A stretch of 64,000 nt of DNA from Actinotalea soli (GCF_017565425.1 NZ_JAGEMK010000010.1:1-64000); one strand, 5' to 3'. Positions 17,026 through 27,047 are shown, counted from the first letter of the stretch. Notes: generated by a model not told the origin, from the letters alone. Program-made: numbers and translations.

Positions 17026-17781
17026 TCAGCCCGTGCGGACGGCGACGACGTCGCGCACGGTGTGGCCCAGGTCGATGCCGCGCTGCTCGAACTTGGTCAC
17101 CGGTCGGTGGTCCGGCCGCGGGGCGTAGCCGCCGTGCGGGTTGGTCAGGCCGGGGTCCGCCTCGACGACGGCGAGCATCTGCTCGGCGTAGTGCTCCCAG
17201 TCGGTCGCGCAGTGCAGGGTGCCGCCCGGCCGCAGCCGTGCGCGCAGGAGCTCGACGTGCCGGGTCTGGACGATCCGGCGCTTGTGGTGGCGGTTCTTGG
17301 GCCACGGGTCGGGGAAGTAGATGTGGACCGCGTCGAGGGACCCCTCGGGGATGCGGGCGCGGACCAGGGCCAGGGCGTCGCCGTGGGCGATGCGGACGTT
17401 GGTGAGCCCCGCCTCGGTGATGCGCTGCACGGCCCCCGCGATCCCCGGGACGTGGGCCTCGACGGCGAGGTAGTCGCGGTCGGGGTCGGCCGCGGCCATC
17501 TGGGCGACCCCCTCGCCCATCCCCGAGCCGATCTCCAGGACCAGCGGTGCGGCACGTCCGTACAGGGTGACGGTGTCCAGGTGCCCCTCGGGAGTCACCG
17601 GCGGAGTGCCGTTGTCGGGGTTGTGCACCGAGAACCCCACGGCCGGCCAGTGGTCGGTCAGCGCCTCGCGCTGGGCGCGGCTCAGGGGCACGCGGCGCGG
17701 GTGGAAGGTGCGGATGTCCTGGTGAGCGCGGCCGGGCAGCTGGTCGAAGGAGTCGGGCAGCTGGTCGTCGGCGGGGGTCAC
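17026..17781 (-). CDS. trmB: tRNA (guanine-N7-)-methyltransferase
   Basis: A 251-residue SAM-dependent enzyme that makes m7G46 in the tRNA variable loop. The SAM site is LEIGSGMGEGVAQMA (about 82-96). The TrmB signature is HIYFPDPWPKNRHHKRR (about 152-168), and the C-terminal PVTKFEQRG motif is intact. An extended N terminus with RTFHPRR is typical of actinobacterial members. GTG start at 17781. It is convergent with the DUF779 gene and divergent from the lipoprotein gene at 17906. Confidence 0.95.
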   Translation of the reverse strand: MTPADDQLPDSFDQLPGRAHQDIRTFHPRRVPLSRAQREALTDHWPAVGFSVHNPDNGTPPVTPEGHLDTVTLYGRAAPLVLEIGSGMGEGVAQMAAADPDRDYLAVEAHVPGIAGAVQRITEAGLTNVRIAHGDALALVRARIPEGSLDAVHIYFPDPWPKNRHHKRRIVQTRHVELLRARLRPGGTLHCATDWEHYAEQMLAVVEADPGLTNPHGGYAPRPDHRPVTKFEQRGIDLGHTVRDVVAVRTG

Positions 17782-17905
17782 GAGGTGAATTCTCGCGCAT
17801 CCGGTGGACCACGGGTGCCGTGGCGATGATCATTCCGATAGCGTTCCTCGGCTGGCGGCGCATCGGAGCCCGCGGCCCCTCCCGCCCTGCTATCGAAGGA
17901 CACCC

Positions 17906-18340
17906 ATGCGCACGTTCACCCGCCCGGCCGCCGTCGCCTCGGCCGCCCTCCTGCTCGTCGGCCTCTCGGGCTGCAGCGAGAGCGTGTTCGACCTCGAGGT
18001 GGGCGACTGCATGAACTCGCCCGACGTGGCAGACGAGGAGCTCTCGTCGGTCTCGACCGTGCCCTGCGACGAGCCCCACGACGCCGAGGCCTACGCCGCC
18101 ATGATGTTCGAGGACGGGGACTTCCCCGGTCTGCAGGGGGTGGTGTCCGCCTCGGAGGCCTACTGCCTGGACGAGTTCGAGACCTTCATCGGCCTGCCCT
18201 ACGACGCCTCCGAGCTCGGCGTCACGTCGATCTACCCGACCCAGGACAGCTGGGACCGCCTCGACGACCGCGAGGTCCTCTGTCTCGTCATCGACGAGCA
18301 GGGCGACGTCACCGGCTCCCTCGAGGGCGCCCAGCGCTGA
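17906..18340 (+). CDS. Lipoprotein with septum-formation-like domain
   Basis: A 144-residue lipoprotein. The signal peptide ends in the lipobox LSGC (Cys about residue 24). The mature part has VGDCMN, VPCDEPHDAEAYA, AYCLDEF and VLCLV, with spaced cysteines. This is the pattern of the Septum_form domain that recurs in actinobacterial surface proteins of unknown function. The same signature occurs in the gene at 26454-27047. GAAGGA lies upstream of the ATG. A perfect 12-bp hairpin follows the stop. Confidence 0.8.
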   Translation: MRTFTRPAAVASAALLLVGLSGCSESVFDLEVGDCMNSPDVADEELSSVSTVPCDEPHDAEAYAAMMFEDGDFPGLQGVVSASEAYCLDEFETFIGLPYDASELGVTSIYPTQDSWDRLDDREVLCLVIDEQGDVTGSLEGAQR

Positions 18341-18371
18341 CCCTGCACCGGTCCGACCGGCCTGCTCGACC

Positions 18372-18404
18372 ACGGCGCCCCGGCCCCCGTCGCCGGGGCG
18401 CCGT
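18372..18404. terminator. Bidirectional terminator hairpin
   Basis: ACGGCGCCCCGG (18372-18383) pairs perfectly with CCGGGGCGCCGT (18393-18404). It lies between convergent genes ending at 18340 and 18407 and could serve both. Confidence 0.7.
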
Positions 18405-18406
18405 CG

Positions 18407-19417
18407 TCATGCCGGCAGTCGTCGCGCGAGCCACTCCGTGACGGCGTCGGCGTAGGCCTGACGGGCCGGCTCGGCGGAGAGGATCAGGTCGTGCACCCCG
18501 TCGGGCACCTGCACCACGGTGACGTCGGGGCCCAGGCCGGGGGCCCGCGCGAGGATCTGGTCGACGTCGAGCACGCTGTCGGTGCTGTCCAGGGCGTCGT
18601 GCCACCGGTCGTGCGGGCCGCTCGCGCTCGAGGTGCACACGAGCACCGGCACGTCGATCGCGAGCCCGCGGGCCACGGCGCGGTGCCCACGCCGGATCGA
18701 GCGCATCCACCCGGCCCGGACCCCGAACCCGTCGTGCGGCTTCCAGGCCAGGTCGTACTCCCACGAGCCGCCGCTGTCGACGTGCAGGTGGGTGCCGTAG
18801 TGCGGGGCGAGCTGCCCGACCACCAGGCGCGGGGCGAGGCCGCCGACCACCTCGAGGGCGGCCGTCGTGACGACCCGGTCGAACCATGACCGGTTGAGGT
18901 CGAACCACGGGCTGTTGAGGACCAGGGCGTCGACGACGGGGCCCTGCGGCCGGTCCCGGCGGGCGTGGGCCCACAGGCTCAGCACCAGGCCTCCTGTCGA
19001 GTGCCCGTGCCCGACGACGACCTCGTGCCCCTCGGCCCGCACCACGGCCACCGCACGGTCGAGCTCCTCGGCGTGCAGGGCGATGTCGGTCACCGCGTTG
19101 GGCTGCTGGTGCTCCAGCATCGAGCGACCGTGGTTGCGCAGGTCGAGGGCGTAGAAGTCGAACCCGGCGTCCTCCCAGACCTCGGCGAGGTGCCGCTGGA
19201 AGAAGTAGTCGACGTACCCGTGCACGTACAGCACGGCGCGACGACGTCCCGGGTCGCCGTCGGTGCGCACCCGGCGGACGAGGGTCGTGACCGCCTCGCC
19301 CTGGTCGTCGGCGAGCAGCGGGACGGTGAGGGCCTCCCAGTCCTCGCCGAGGACGTCGGGTCGCCAGTCGGCGGCCGGCTCGCTCGGCGCCCCGGCTGCC
19401 ACCCCGCCCTGACTCAC
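18407..19417 (-). CDS. Alpha/beta-hydrolase, serine aminopeptidase/lysophospholipase-like
   Basis: A 336-residue cytoplasmic hydrolase. The oxyanion-hole region reads VLYVHGYVDYFFQ, and LDLRNHGRS follows as in monoacylglycerol-lipase-like enzymes. The nucleophile elbow is VVVGHGHSTGGLVLSLWA, with Ser in GHSTG. A C-terminal PDGVHDLIL supplies the likely catalytic His. The natural substrate is unknown; lipids or short esters are plausible for this Hydrolase_4-like group. Its GTG start overlaps the TGA of the upstream lipoprotein gene by four bases (GTGA at 19417-19414), so the two are co-translated. Confidence 0.8.
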   Translation of the reverse strand: MSQGGVAAGAPSEPAADWRPDVLGEDWEALTVPLLADDQGEAVTTLVRRVRTDGDPGRRRAVLYVHGYVDYFFQRHLAEVWEDAGFDFYALDLRNHGRSMLEHQQPNAVTDIALHAEELDRAVAVVRAEGHEVVVGHGHSTGGLVLSLWAHARRDRPQGPVVDALVLNSPWFDLNRSWFDRVVTTAALEVVGGLAPRLVVGQLAPHYGTHLHVDSGGSWEYDLAWKPHDGFGVRAGWMRSIRRGHRAVARGLAIDVPVLVCTSSASGPHDRWHDALDSTDSVLDVDQILARAPGLGPDVTVVQVPDGVHDLILSAEPARQAYADAVTEWLARRLPA

Positions 19418-20235
19418 CGCAGCTCGCCCGGCCCGTCGTCGACCGGGCCGTAGGAGGTCGCCTGGTCGTTGGCGATGCCCTCCGCCTCGGTCCGGTCCGC
19501 GGCCTGGCGTCGGCGTCGGCGCGCACTCAGCACGAGGACCAGGACCAGGCCGATCACGAGCAGCAGGGCGAGGCCGATCGCGGGGACCAGCAGCCACCAG
19601 GCCAGGCCGCTGCCCTCGCCGTCGCCCTGCCCGGTCACGTCCTCGATCAGCTCCCCGACCTGACCGGCGAGGCTCTCGTCGGCGAGGGCGGACCCGCGGG
19701 CGTTGAGCTCGGTGCGCTCCCCGGGGGTCGGGGTCCACACCACGGTGGTGCCCTCGAGCTCGCCGTCGTGCTCGGTGACCTCGCCGGGGAAGGTCACGGC
19801 CATGCGGACCTGGGGCTCGAGGTCGAGGCCGGGCAGCTCCTCGGCGCCGGTGTCGGTCAGGTCCAGCACCCCGGTGACGACGAACTCGTCGCCCTCGCGG
19901 GTGATCTGCAGGTCCTCGTCGTCGGCGAACTCGCCCAGGCTCTCGCCCTCGAAGGCCAGCGTCGAGCCGACGAACTCCCCGTCGTCGTAGGGCTCGCTGG
20001 TCGCACCCTCGGGAGCGTCCTCACCGAGCAGCTCCTCCTGGACCCCCTCGGAGAGGGTCTCGCCGTCCTGGCCCAGCGTCTCGGCCAGGTCCGAGGAGAC
20101 GGCGAAGACGAGGGAGCCGTCGATGGTGTCGTCCGGCTGGAGCTGCAGGTCGAGGTCGACCTTGACGCATCCGGTCAGGGTGGCGGCGAGCAGCAGGGTC
20201 ACGGTCGTGGCGCCCAGCAGGCGACGGGTTCGCAT
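19414..20235 (-). CDS. LppM-like membrane-anchored lipoprotein
   Basis: A 273-residue protein. Its signal peptide ends in a LTGC lipobox, followed directly by VKVDLDLQLQPDDTIDGSLVFAVS. This opening is characteristic of the LppM/DUF3153 family of actinobacterial lipoproteins. A transmembrane helix near residues 210-236 and a cytoplasmic Arg-rich tail make it doubly anchored, as in LppM. In mycobacteria LppM affects surface glycolipids; a role here is unknown. Its start lies eight bases after a TACAGT -10 candidate (20249-20244), suggesting a leaderless message. It is co-translated with the hydrolase at 18407-19417. Confidence 0.75.
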   Translation of the reverse strand: MRTRRLLGATTVTLLLAATLTGCVKVDLDLQLQPDDTIDGSLVFAVSSDLAETLGQDGETLSEGVQEELLGEDAPEGATSEPYDDGEFVGSTLAFEGESLGEFADDEDLQITREGDEFVVTGVLDLTDTGAEELPGLDLEPQVRMAVTFPGEVTEHDGELEGTTVVWTPTPGERTELNARGSALADESLAGQVGELIEDVTGQGDGEGSGLAWWLLVPAIGLALLLVIGLVLVLVLSARRRRRQAADRTEAEGIANDQATSYGPVDDGPGELR

Positions 20236-20329
20236 GGCTCAGCACTGTAGGGCGCGACGGCGGGGCGCGGCACCTCCTCGCGTTCCAGGCCCGAGGGTGG
20301 GGTCGGGCAGACGAGCCGAACCTGCTCGT

Positions 20330-20358
20330 CAGAGTTGAGTGGAATAGACTCAACTCTG
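20330..20358. promoter_or_regulatory. HAIR element, HspR operator for clpB
   Basis: CAGAGTTGAGT and ACTCAACTCTG are perfect 11-bp inverted arms separated by seven bases. The core TTGAGT-N7-ACTCAA matches the HAIR consensus (CTTGAGT-N7-ACTCAAG) bound by the heat-shock repressor HspR. It lies 51 bases before the clpB start. No dnaK or hspR gene is in the window, so clpB belongs to a dispersed HspR regulon. Confidence 0.9.
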
Positions 20359-20409
20359 AGCTCGTTACCCGGTCAGACGACCGACACCCTGCACGGAGGC
20401 GCACGCACC

Positions 20410-23112
20410 ATGGACTCCAAGTTCACGACCAAGGCCCAGGAGGCTCTCGCCGGCGCGATCCAGTCCGCCTCGAGCAACCCGCAGATCGAGCCGATCCACC
20501 TGCTCGGCGCCCTGCTCCAGCAGGACGGCGGCGTCGCGGTCGGCCTGCTCGACGCCGTGGGGGCCGACCGTGCCGCCCTCACCCGGCGGGTCGAGGCCGT
20601 GCGGACCGCCCTGCCTGCGGTGAGCGGCGAGGCCGTCGGCCAACCCACCTCCTCCCGGTCCCTCAACGCGACCCTTGCGGCGGCCCAGACCGAGGCCCAG
20701 GCCCTCGGTGACGAGTACATCTCCGCCGAGCACCTGCTGCTGGGCCTGGCCGCGGGCAGCTCCGCCGCAGCGGACGCGCTCACCTCGGCCGGAGCCACCC
20801 GGCAGGCGCTCCTCGACGCCCTGCCGACCGTGCGCGGGACCGCCCGGGTCACCAGCCCGGACCCCGAGGGCACCTACAAGGCCCTCGAGAAGTACGGCGT
20901 CGACCTGACCGCCGCGGCCGCCGACGGTCGCCTCGACCCCGTGATCGGCCGCGACGGAGAGATCCGCCGCGTGGTCCAGGTGCTCTCGCGCCGCACCAAG
21001 AACAACCCGGTGCTCATCGGCGAGCCGGGCGTCGGCAAGACGGCCGTCGTCGAGGGCCTCGCCCAGCGCATCGTCGCCGGGGACGTCCCCGAGTCCTTGC
21101 GCGGCAAGCGCCTGATCTCCCTCGACCTCGCCTCGATGGTCGCGGGGGCCAAGTTCCGCGGCGAGTTCGAGGAGCGGCTCAAGGCCGTCCTCGACGAGAT
21201 CAAGTCCTCCGACGGCGAGGTCGTGACCTTCATCGACGAGCTCCACACCGTGGTCGGCGCCGGGGCTGCCGAGGGCAGCATGGACGCGGGCAACATGCTC
21301 AAGCCCATGCTGGCCCGCGGCGAGCTGCGGCTCATCGGGGCGACCACCCTCGACGAGTTCCGCGAGCGCATCGAGAAGGACCCTGCCCTCGAGCGCCGGT
21401 TCCAGCAGGTCTTCGTCGGCGAGCCCAGCGTCGAGGACACCGTCGCGATCCTGCGCGGTCTCAAGGAGCGCTACCAGGCCCACCACAAGGTCGGGATCTC
21501 CGACGCCGCCCTGGTCGCCGCGGCCACGCTGTCCGACCGCTACATCACCGCACGCCAGCTGCCTGACAAGGCCATCGACCTCATCGACGAGGCGGCCTCG
21601 CGGCTGCGCATGGAGCTCGACTCCTCCCCGGTCGAGATCGACGAGCTCCGTCGCGCCGTCGACCGTCTCTCGATGGAGGAGCTGCACCTCTCCGAGGCCG
21701 ACGACGACGCCTCGCGGGACCGCCTCGAGAGGCTGCGGGCCGAGCTCGCCGACCGTCGCGAGGACCTCGCCGCCCTCACCGCCCGGTGGGAGCGCGAGAA
21801 GGCCGGGCAGAACCACCTGGGTGACCTGCGCGTGCGGCTCGACGAGCTGCGGGTCGCGGCCGAGCGGCACCAGCGCGACGGCGACCTCGCGGGGGCCTCC
21901 CGGCTCCTCTACGGCGAGATCCCCGCCGTCGAGAAGGAGATCGCCGCGGCTGAGGCCGCGGAGCTCGACCACGGCGGGGCAGGTCACGGCGCCCAGCCGA
22001 CCGAGGGCGACGGTGCGGGGGACACCCTGCAGATCGAGGGTGGCGCCCCGCGGGCAGCGCGGCCCGAGGCACCGATGATCGCCGAGAAGGTCGGCCCGGA
22101 CGAGATCGCCGAGGTGGTCTCGGCCTGGACCGGCATCCCCACCGGGCGCCTGCTCGAGGGCGAGACGGCCAAGCTGCTGCGCATGGAGGAGGTGCTCGGC
22201 TCGCGGCTCATCGGCCAGCAGCAGGCCGTCACCGCGGTCAGCGACGCGGTGCGGCGCTCGCGGGCCGGGATCGCCGATCCCGACCGGCCCACCGGGTCCT
22301 TCCTCTTCCTCGGGCCCACCGGCGTGGGCAAGACCGAGCTCGCCAAGTCCCTCGCGGACTTCCTCTTCGACGACGAGCGGGCCATGGTCCGCATCGACAT
22401 GTCCGAGTACGGCGAGAAGCACTCGGTGGCCCGCCTGGTCGGTGCCCCTCCCGGGTACGTGGGGTACGAGGAGGGCGGCCAGCTGACCGAGGCCGTGCGC
22501 CGTCGCCCGTACTCGGTGGTGCTCCTCGACGAGGTCGAGAAGGCCCACCCCGAGGTGTTCGACGTGCTGCTGCAGGTGCTCGACGACGGTCGTCTGACCG
22601 ACGGCCAGGGCCGCACCGTGGACTTCCGCAACGCGATCCTGGTGCTCACCTCGAACCTCGGCTCGCAGTTCCTCGTGGACCCGACCCTCGCGGTCGAGGC
22701 CAAGCGTGAGGCCGTGATGACCGCGGTGCGGGGCGCTTTCAAGCCCGAGTTCCTCAACCGGCTCGACGACGTCGTGATCTTCGACGCCCTGACCCTGGCC
22801 GAGCTCGGCCAGATCGTGGACCTGCAGATCACCCGGCTCGCGGACCGGCTCGCCGACCGTCGGCTGCGCCTCGAGGTGACCACGGCGGCGCGGGAGTGGC
22901 TGGCCCTCGAGGGCTTCGACCCGGCCTACGGCGCCCGGCCGCTGCGACGGCTCGTGCAGCGCCAGATCGGCGACCAGCTGGCCCGGATGCTGCTCGCCGG
23001 GCAGGTGTCCGACGGCGGCGCGGTCCTGGTCGACCGCCCCGCGCCCGAGGCCGTGGACGCGCCGGGTGGCGCGCGGGCCGAGGGGCTGGTCCTCACGGCG
23101 GTCACCGCCTGA
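20410..23112 (+). CDS. clpB: ATP-dependent disaggregase ClpB
   Basis: A 900-residue Hsp100 chaperone that, with DnaK, pulls aggregated proteins apart. An N-terminal repeat domain (about 1-150) precedes NBD1 with Walker A GEPGVGKT and Walker [13 protein letters not shown]. The coiled-coil middle domain (about 400-530) follows, then NBD2 with Walker [13 protein letters not shown] and Walker [17 protein letters not shown] Gly/Ala-rich linker of about 35 residues just before NBD2 makes it longer than the usual 860-870. The start is the ATG at 20410, [13 protein letters not shown] being the normal ClpB N terminus. Control by HspR is indicated by the HAIR element upstream. Confidence 0.97.
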   Translation: MDSKFTTKAQEALAGAIQSASSNPQIEPIHLLGALLQQDGGVAVGLLDAVGADRAALTRRVEAVRTALPAVSGEAVGQPTSSRSLNATLAAAQTEAQALGDEYISAEHLLLGLAAGSSAAADALTSAGATRQALLDALPTVRGTARVTSPDPEGTYKALEKYGVDLTAAAADGRLDPVIGRDGEIRRVVQVLSRRTKNNPVLIGEPGVGKTAVVEGLAQRIVAGDVPESLRGKRLISLDLASMVAGAKFRGEFEERLKAVLDEIKSSDGEVVTFIDELHTVVGAGAAEGSMDAGNMLKPMLARGELRLIGATTLDEFRERIEKDPALERRFQQVFVGEPSVEDTVAILRGLKERYQAHHKVGISDAALVAAATLSDRYITARQLPDKAIDLIDEAASRLRMELDSSPVEIDELRRAVDRLSMEELHLSEADDDASRDRLERLRAELADRREDLAALTARWEREKAGQNHLGDLRVRLDELRVAAERHQRDGDLAGASRLLYGEIPAVEKEIAAAEAAELDHGGAGHGAQPTEGDGAGDTLQIEGGAPRAARPEAPMIAEKVGPDEIAEVVSAWTGIPTGRLLEGETAKLLRMEEVLGSRLIGQQQAVTAVSDAVRRSRAGIADPDRPTGSFLFLGPTGVGKTELAKSLADFLFDDERAMVRIDMSEYGEKHSVARLVGAPPGYVGYEEGGQLTEAVRRRPYSVVLLDEVEKAHPEVFDVLLQVLDDGRLTDGQGRTVDFRNAILVLTSNLGSQFLVDPTLAVEAKREAVMTAVRGAFKPEFLNRLDDVVIFDALTLAELGQIVDLQITRLADRLADRRLRLEVTTAAREWLALEGFDPAYGARPLRRLVQRQIGDQLARMLLAGQVSDGGAVLVDRPAPEAVDAPGGARAEGLVLTAVTA

Positions 23113-23185
23113 GCTCGGCACGGCGCCCAGACCTCACCCGGCGCGGTTCGCCAACCACGGGGGTTCACGCACTAGCGTCGACTCC

Positions 23186-23902
23186 ATGAACTGGGACGAG
23201 TACGACGCCGCACTCTTCGACCTCGACGGCGTCCTGACCCCGACCGCGGACGTCCACATGCACGCGTGGCGCCAGATGTTCACCACCTTCTTCGAGGCCC
23301 ACGACGTCGAGCCCGCCTACACCGACGAGGACTACTTCCGGTACGTCGACGGCAAGCCCCGCTACGACGGCGTGCGCTCGGCCCTCGCCTCGCGCGGGCT
23401 CGTGCTGCCCGAGGGGGACCCGAGCGACGAGCCGGGGACCGAGACGGTCTGCGGGCTGGGCAACGCCAAGAACGCGGTCTTCTCCCGGATCCTCGCGACC
23501 GACGGGGTGGTGCCGTACCCGGGCTCGGTGCTGCTGCTCGACCTGCTGGCCACCCGCGGCACCGAGATCGCCGTGGTCTCGAGCTCGCGGAACGCGCCGG
23601 CCGTGCTGGCCGCCGCCGGCCTCGCGGACCGTTTCGAGGTCGTCGTCGACGGGGAGGTGGCCCGCGCGCGCGGGCTGGAGGGCAAGCCCTCGGGCGCGAC
23701 GTACCTCTACGCCGCCGAGGCCCTCGGGGTCCCGGCGGCCCGGGCCGTCGTGCTCGAGGACGCGGTCTCCGGGGTCCAGGCGGGGCGCCACGGGGACTTC
23801 GGGCTCGTCGTCGGGGTCGACCGCGGTGCGGGACCGCAGGTGCTGCGCGACGCCGGGGCCGACGTCGTGGTCGGGGACCTGGCCGAGCTGGTGGTCCGAT
23901 GA
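23186..23902 (+). CDS. HAD-superfamily beta-phosphoglucomutase-like enzyme
   Basis: A 238-residue HAD hydrolase. Motif I is ALFDLDGVLTPTADVH (residues 9-24), motif II VVSSSRNAP, and motif IV VVLEDAVSGVQAG. A helical cap lies between motifs I and II. Its stop overlaps the ATG of a GH65 phosphorylase gene (ATGA at 23899). That pairing is typical of beta-phosphoglucomutase, which converts the beta-glucose 1-phosphate released by GH65 enzymes to glucose 6-phosphate. A phosphatase role is the alternative. The motif TAGCGT lies seven bases before the start, consistent with a leaderless transcript. Confidence 0.85.
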   Translation: MNWDEYDAALFDLDGVLTPTADVHMHAWRQMFTTFFEAHDVEPAYTDEDYFRYVDGKPRYDGVRSALASRGLVLPEGDPSDEPGTETVCGLGNAKNAVFSRILATDGVVPYPGSVLLLDLLATRGTEIAVVSSSRNAPAVLAAAGLADRFEVVVDGEVARARGLEGKPSGATYLYAAEALGVPAARAVVLEDAVSGVQAGRHGDFGLVVGVDRGAGPQVLRDAGADVVVGDLAELVVR

Positions 23903-26427
23903 CCCAGCCCGCAGCCCACGAGACGGCGTCCCCCGAGCCCCAGACCTCCTTCGGGCCCCTGCCCGAGCACCTGGACCGGATCCGGTTCCCCGTCGACCCG
24001 TGGCGCCTGACCGAGACCTTCTACGAGCACGGCGACCTGGGGGTCACGGAGACGCTGTTCTCGGTCGGCAACGGCTACCTGGGGATGCGTGGCAACGTCG
24101 AGGAGGGGCGCGACAGCCACAGCCACGGCACGTTCATCAACGGCTTCCACGAGACCTGGCCGATCCGGCACGCGGAGGAGGCCTTCGGCTTCGCCCAGGT
24201 CGGCCAGACGATCGTCAACGCCCCCGACACCAAGATCATGCGGATCTACGTCGACGACGAGCCGCTGCTGCTCTCGGTCGCGGACCTGGTCGAGTACGAG
24301 CGCACCCTGGACATGCGCGACGGCGTGCTGCGGCGCGAGGTCGTCTGGCGCACCCCGGCCGGGAACCGCGTCCGCATCCGCTCCCAGCGCATGGTGTCCT
24401 TCCGGCAGAGGCACCTCGCGATCCTCACCTACGAGGTCACGGTCCTGGACCGTGACGTCCCCGTCGTCGTCTCCTCCCAGGTGCTCAACCGCCAGGACGG
24501 TCTCGACGAGTTCCGCGTCAAGCCCCAGCCCCTCGGCATGAACGACCCCCGTCGCGCGGAGCGTTTCGAGGAGCGGGTGCTCCAGCCGACCGAGCACTGG
24601 GGCGACGACGAGCGGATGATGCTCGGCTACCGCTGCACCAACTCGCGGATGAGCCTCGCGGTCGGCGCCGACCACACCATCGACACCGAGAACGAGTACA
24701 AGGTCTTCACCCAGGTCGAGGAGGACCACGCCAAGCACGTCTACCGGATCCGCGCCGAGGCGGGGTCGCCCATCACCATCACCAAGGCGATCGCGTACCA
24801 CACCTCGCGCAACGTCCCGGCCCGTGAGCTGACCAACCGGTGCCGGCGCACCCTGGACCGGGTCCGTGAAGAGGGGGTCGAGCAGCAGTTCGCGGACCAG
24901 CGTGCCTGGCTCGACGCCTACTGGGAGCGGTCCGACGTCGAGATCGAGGCCCAGCCCGAGGTGCAGCAGGCCGTGCGCTGGAACCTCTACCAGCTCGCGC
25001 AGGCCTCGGCCCGGGCCGAGGGCAACGGCATCCCCGCCAAGGGTCTGACCGGCTCGGGCTACAGCGGTCACTACTTCTGGGACACCGAGGTCTACGTGGT
25101 GCCCTACCTGACGTACACGACGCCGCTGTACGCCCGGAACGCCCTGCGCTTCCGGTACACGATGCTGCCTGCCGCGGTGCGCCGGGCCTCCGAGCTCACC
25201 CAGCACGGCGCCCTGTTCCCGTGGCGGACCATCAACGGCGAGGAGGCCTCGGCCTACTACGCGGCAGGCACCGCGCAGTACCACATCGACGCCGACGTCT
25301 CCTTCGCGATCAGCAAGTACGTCCAGGCGACCGGCGACGACGAGTTCATGGCCCGCGAGGGCATCGACATCCTCGTGCAGACCGCGCGCATGTGGGCGGA
25401 CCTGGGCTTCTGGCGGGGCAACGGCTCGGACTCCTTCCACATCCACGGGGTGACCGGCCCCGACGAGTACACGACGGTCGTCAACGACAACCTCTTCACC
25501 AACGTCATGGCCCGGTTCAACCTGCGCCGCGCGGCCGAGGCCGTGTGCCAGCTCGAGCGGGACTGGCCCCAGGAGCACGCCCGCATGGTGTCCCGGCTGC
25601 ACCTCGAGCGCGAGGAGATCGCCGAGTGGGAGCGGGCCGCCGACGCCATGGCGATCCCGTACGACGACAACCTGGGCATCCACCCGCAGGACTCGCACTT
25701 CCACGAGCGCGAGGTCTGGGACCTGCCCAACACCCCGGCGAGCAAGCGCCCCCTGCTGCTCCACTTCCACCCGCTGGTGATCTACCGGTTCCAGGTGCTC
25801 AAGCAGGCCGACGTCGTGCTGGCGCTCTTCCTCCAGGGGGAGCACTTCACGGCCGAGGAGAAGCGCGCCGACTTCGAGTACTACGACCCGATCACCACGG
25901 GGGACTCCTCGTTGTCCGGGGTCGTCCAGTCGATCATCGCGGCCGAGGTCGGCTACCACGAGCTCGCCCTGCGGTACTTCCACGACGCCCTCTTCGTCGA
26001 CCTGGGCGACCTGCACCACAACACCTCCGACGGCGTGCACGTCGCCTCGGCGGGTGGGGTGTGGGGAGCCCTGGTCCACGGCTTCGCCGGGATGCGCGAC
26101 TACGGCGGCAGGATCAGCTTCGACCCCCGCCTGCCCGAGACCTGGCCCTCCCTGACCTTCCGGCTCACGGTCCGGGGATCACGGGTCAAGGTCACCGTGC
26201 GGCACCAGGAGATCGAGCTCGAGAACGAGATCGGTGACGGCCTCGACGTCACGGTCCGTGGCGAGGCCGTGCGGGTGCCGGCCCGCGGACCCGTGACGGT
26301 GCCCCTCGACGGGCAGGGGCCGCGCATCCAGGGCGAGCCCGACGCCTCGGCGCTGCTGGGGACCACGCGGGCCGACGGCACGGTCATCACGGCCTCGGTG
26401 CCGCACCTCTCGGGTCTCAACGGCTGA
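23899..26427 (+). CDS. Glycoside hydrolase family 65 disaccharide phosphorylase
   Basis: An 842-residue GH65 protein. An N-terminal super-sandwich domain opens with VGNGYLGMRGNVEEG. The (alpha/alpha)6 barrel contains GLTGSGYSGHYFWDTEVYVVPYL, and the general acid Glu523 lies in GPDEYTTVVNDN. The phosphate-binding KQADVV region and a C-terminal beta domain follow. Family members split maltose, trehalose, kojibiose or nigerose with phosphate to beta-glucose 1-phosphate plus glucose. Which one applies here cannot be decided. The overlapping upstream HAD gene is the expected mutase, so the pair forms a cytoplasmic disaccharide-to-glycolysis route. It has no signal peptide and no linked transporter. 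Confidence 0.9.
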   Translation: MTQPAAHETASPEPQTSFGPLPEHLDRIRFPVDPWRLTETFYEHGDLGVTETLFSVGNGYLGMRGNVEEGRDSHSHGTFINGFHETWPIRHAEEAFGFAQVGQTIVNAPDTKIMRIYVDDEPLLLSVADLVEYERTLDMRDGVLRREVVWRTPAGNRVRIRSQRMVSFRQRHLAILTYEVTVLDRDVPVVVSSQVLNRQDGLDEFRVKPQPLGMNDPRRAERFEERVLQPTEHWGDDERMMLGYRCTNSRMSLAVGADHTIDTENEYKVFTQVEEDHAKHVYRIRAEAGSPITITKAIAYHTSRNVPARELTNRCRRTLDRVREEGVEQQFADQRAWLDAYWERSDVEIEAQPEVQQAVRWNLYQLAQASARAEGNGIPAKGLTGSGYSGHYFWDTEVYVVPYLTYTTPLYARNALRFRYTMLPAAVRRASELTQHGALFPWRTINGEEASAYYAAGTAQYHIDADVSFAISKYVQATGDDEFMAREGIDILVQTARMWADLGFWRGNGSDSFHIHGVTGPDEYTTVVNDNLFTNVMARFNLRRAAEAVCQLERDWPQEHARMVSRLHLEREEIAEWERAADAMAIPYDDNLGIHPQDSHFHEREVWDLPNTPASKRPLLLHFHPLVIYRFQVLKQADVVLALFLQGEHFTAEEKRADFEYYDPITTGDSSLSGVVQSIIAAEVGYHELALRYFHDALFVDLGDLHHNTSDGVHVASAGGVWGALVHGFAGMRDYGGRISFDPRLPETWPSLTFRLTVRGSRVKVTVRHQEIELENEIGDGLDVTVRGEAVRVPARGPVTVPLDGQGPRIQGEPDASALLGTTRADGTVITASVPHLSGLNG

Positions 26428-26438
26428 CCGTCGTCCCC

Positions 26439-26468
26439 CTCGAGGAGGGCTCGTCAGCCCTCCTCGAG
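26439..26468. terminator. Bidirectional terminator between GH65 and convergent gene
   Basis: A perfect 13-bp stem (CTCGAGGAGGGCT with AGCCCTCCTCGAG) and a 4-nt loop. Its right arm contains the last codons and stop of the minus-strand gene ending at 26454, so it serves both directions. Confidence 0.75.
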
Positions 26469-27047
26469 CGTGACGTCCCCCGAGGCCCAGGAGCCTCGCG
26501 CCTCGCCCTCGGGCAGGTGCGCGAGGCACAGCCCGGTCCGGTAGCCCTGGCCCCAGGCGGCCTCGCTCGGGGCCCAGACCACGGGCTCGAAGCCGAGCTC
26601 GCGCTGGGCCGTCTCCATCTCGCAGGTGGCCGCGGTGCTGCGGGCGGCCTCGGCCGACCCCGGCCACGGTCCGTCCGCCAGGGTGTGGGCCCCCACCACC
26701 TCGGCCACGTGGGGCTCGTCGCACGGCACCACGTCGACCTCGCCGACCGTCCCGTCGGCAGGCAGGGCAGGCAGGCAGTGGCCACGGTCGAGCTGCCGCG
26801 CATGGGCGGTGGTCGGGGAGTCGACCTCGCCCAGCGGGCGCACCGCGAGGGCGTACCGCGCGCCCAGCACCACAGCGACCAGCGTGATGACGCCGAGCAC
26901 GGCCGCCCCTGCGAGCAGGATCTGCCGGGTGCGGCGTCGTCGTCGGTCCTGCTCCTCGGGGGAGGGCTGGTGCGGGGCCTGCCACCCCGGGGCGTAGTAC
27001 GCCTCCTGCGGGTAGTAGCCGTCCTGTCGGGGGGCCTGCCCGCTCAC
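26454..27047 (-). CDS. Membrane-anchored protein with septum-formation-like domain
   Basis: A 197-residue protein. A Tyr/Gln/Pro-rich cytoplasmic N terminus precedes an Arg-rich stop and one transmembrane helix (about residues 44-66). An extracytoplasmic domain then has GHCLPALP, VVPCDEPHVAEV, ATCEME and TGLCLAHL. The VPCDEPH core matches the Septum_form family, as in the lipoprotein at 17906-18340. Function unknown. Its GTG overlaps the stop of the upstream DUF4190-like gene (GTGA), so they are co-translated. Confidence 0.75.
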   Translation of the reverse strand: MSGQAPRQDGYYPQEAYYAPGWQAPHQPSPEEQDRRRRRTRQILLAGAAVLGVITLVAVVLGARYALAVRPLGEVDSPTTAHARQLDRGHCLPALPADGTVGEVDVVPCDEPHVAEVVGAHTLADGPWPGSAEAARSTAATCEMETAQRELGFEPVVWAPSEAAWGQGYRTGLCLAHLPEGEARGSWASGDVTLEEG

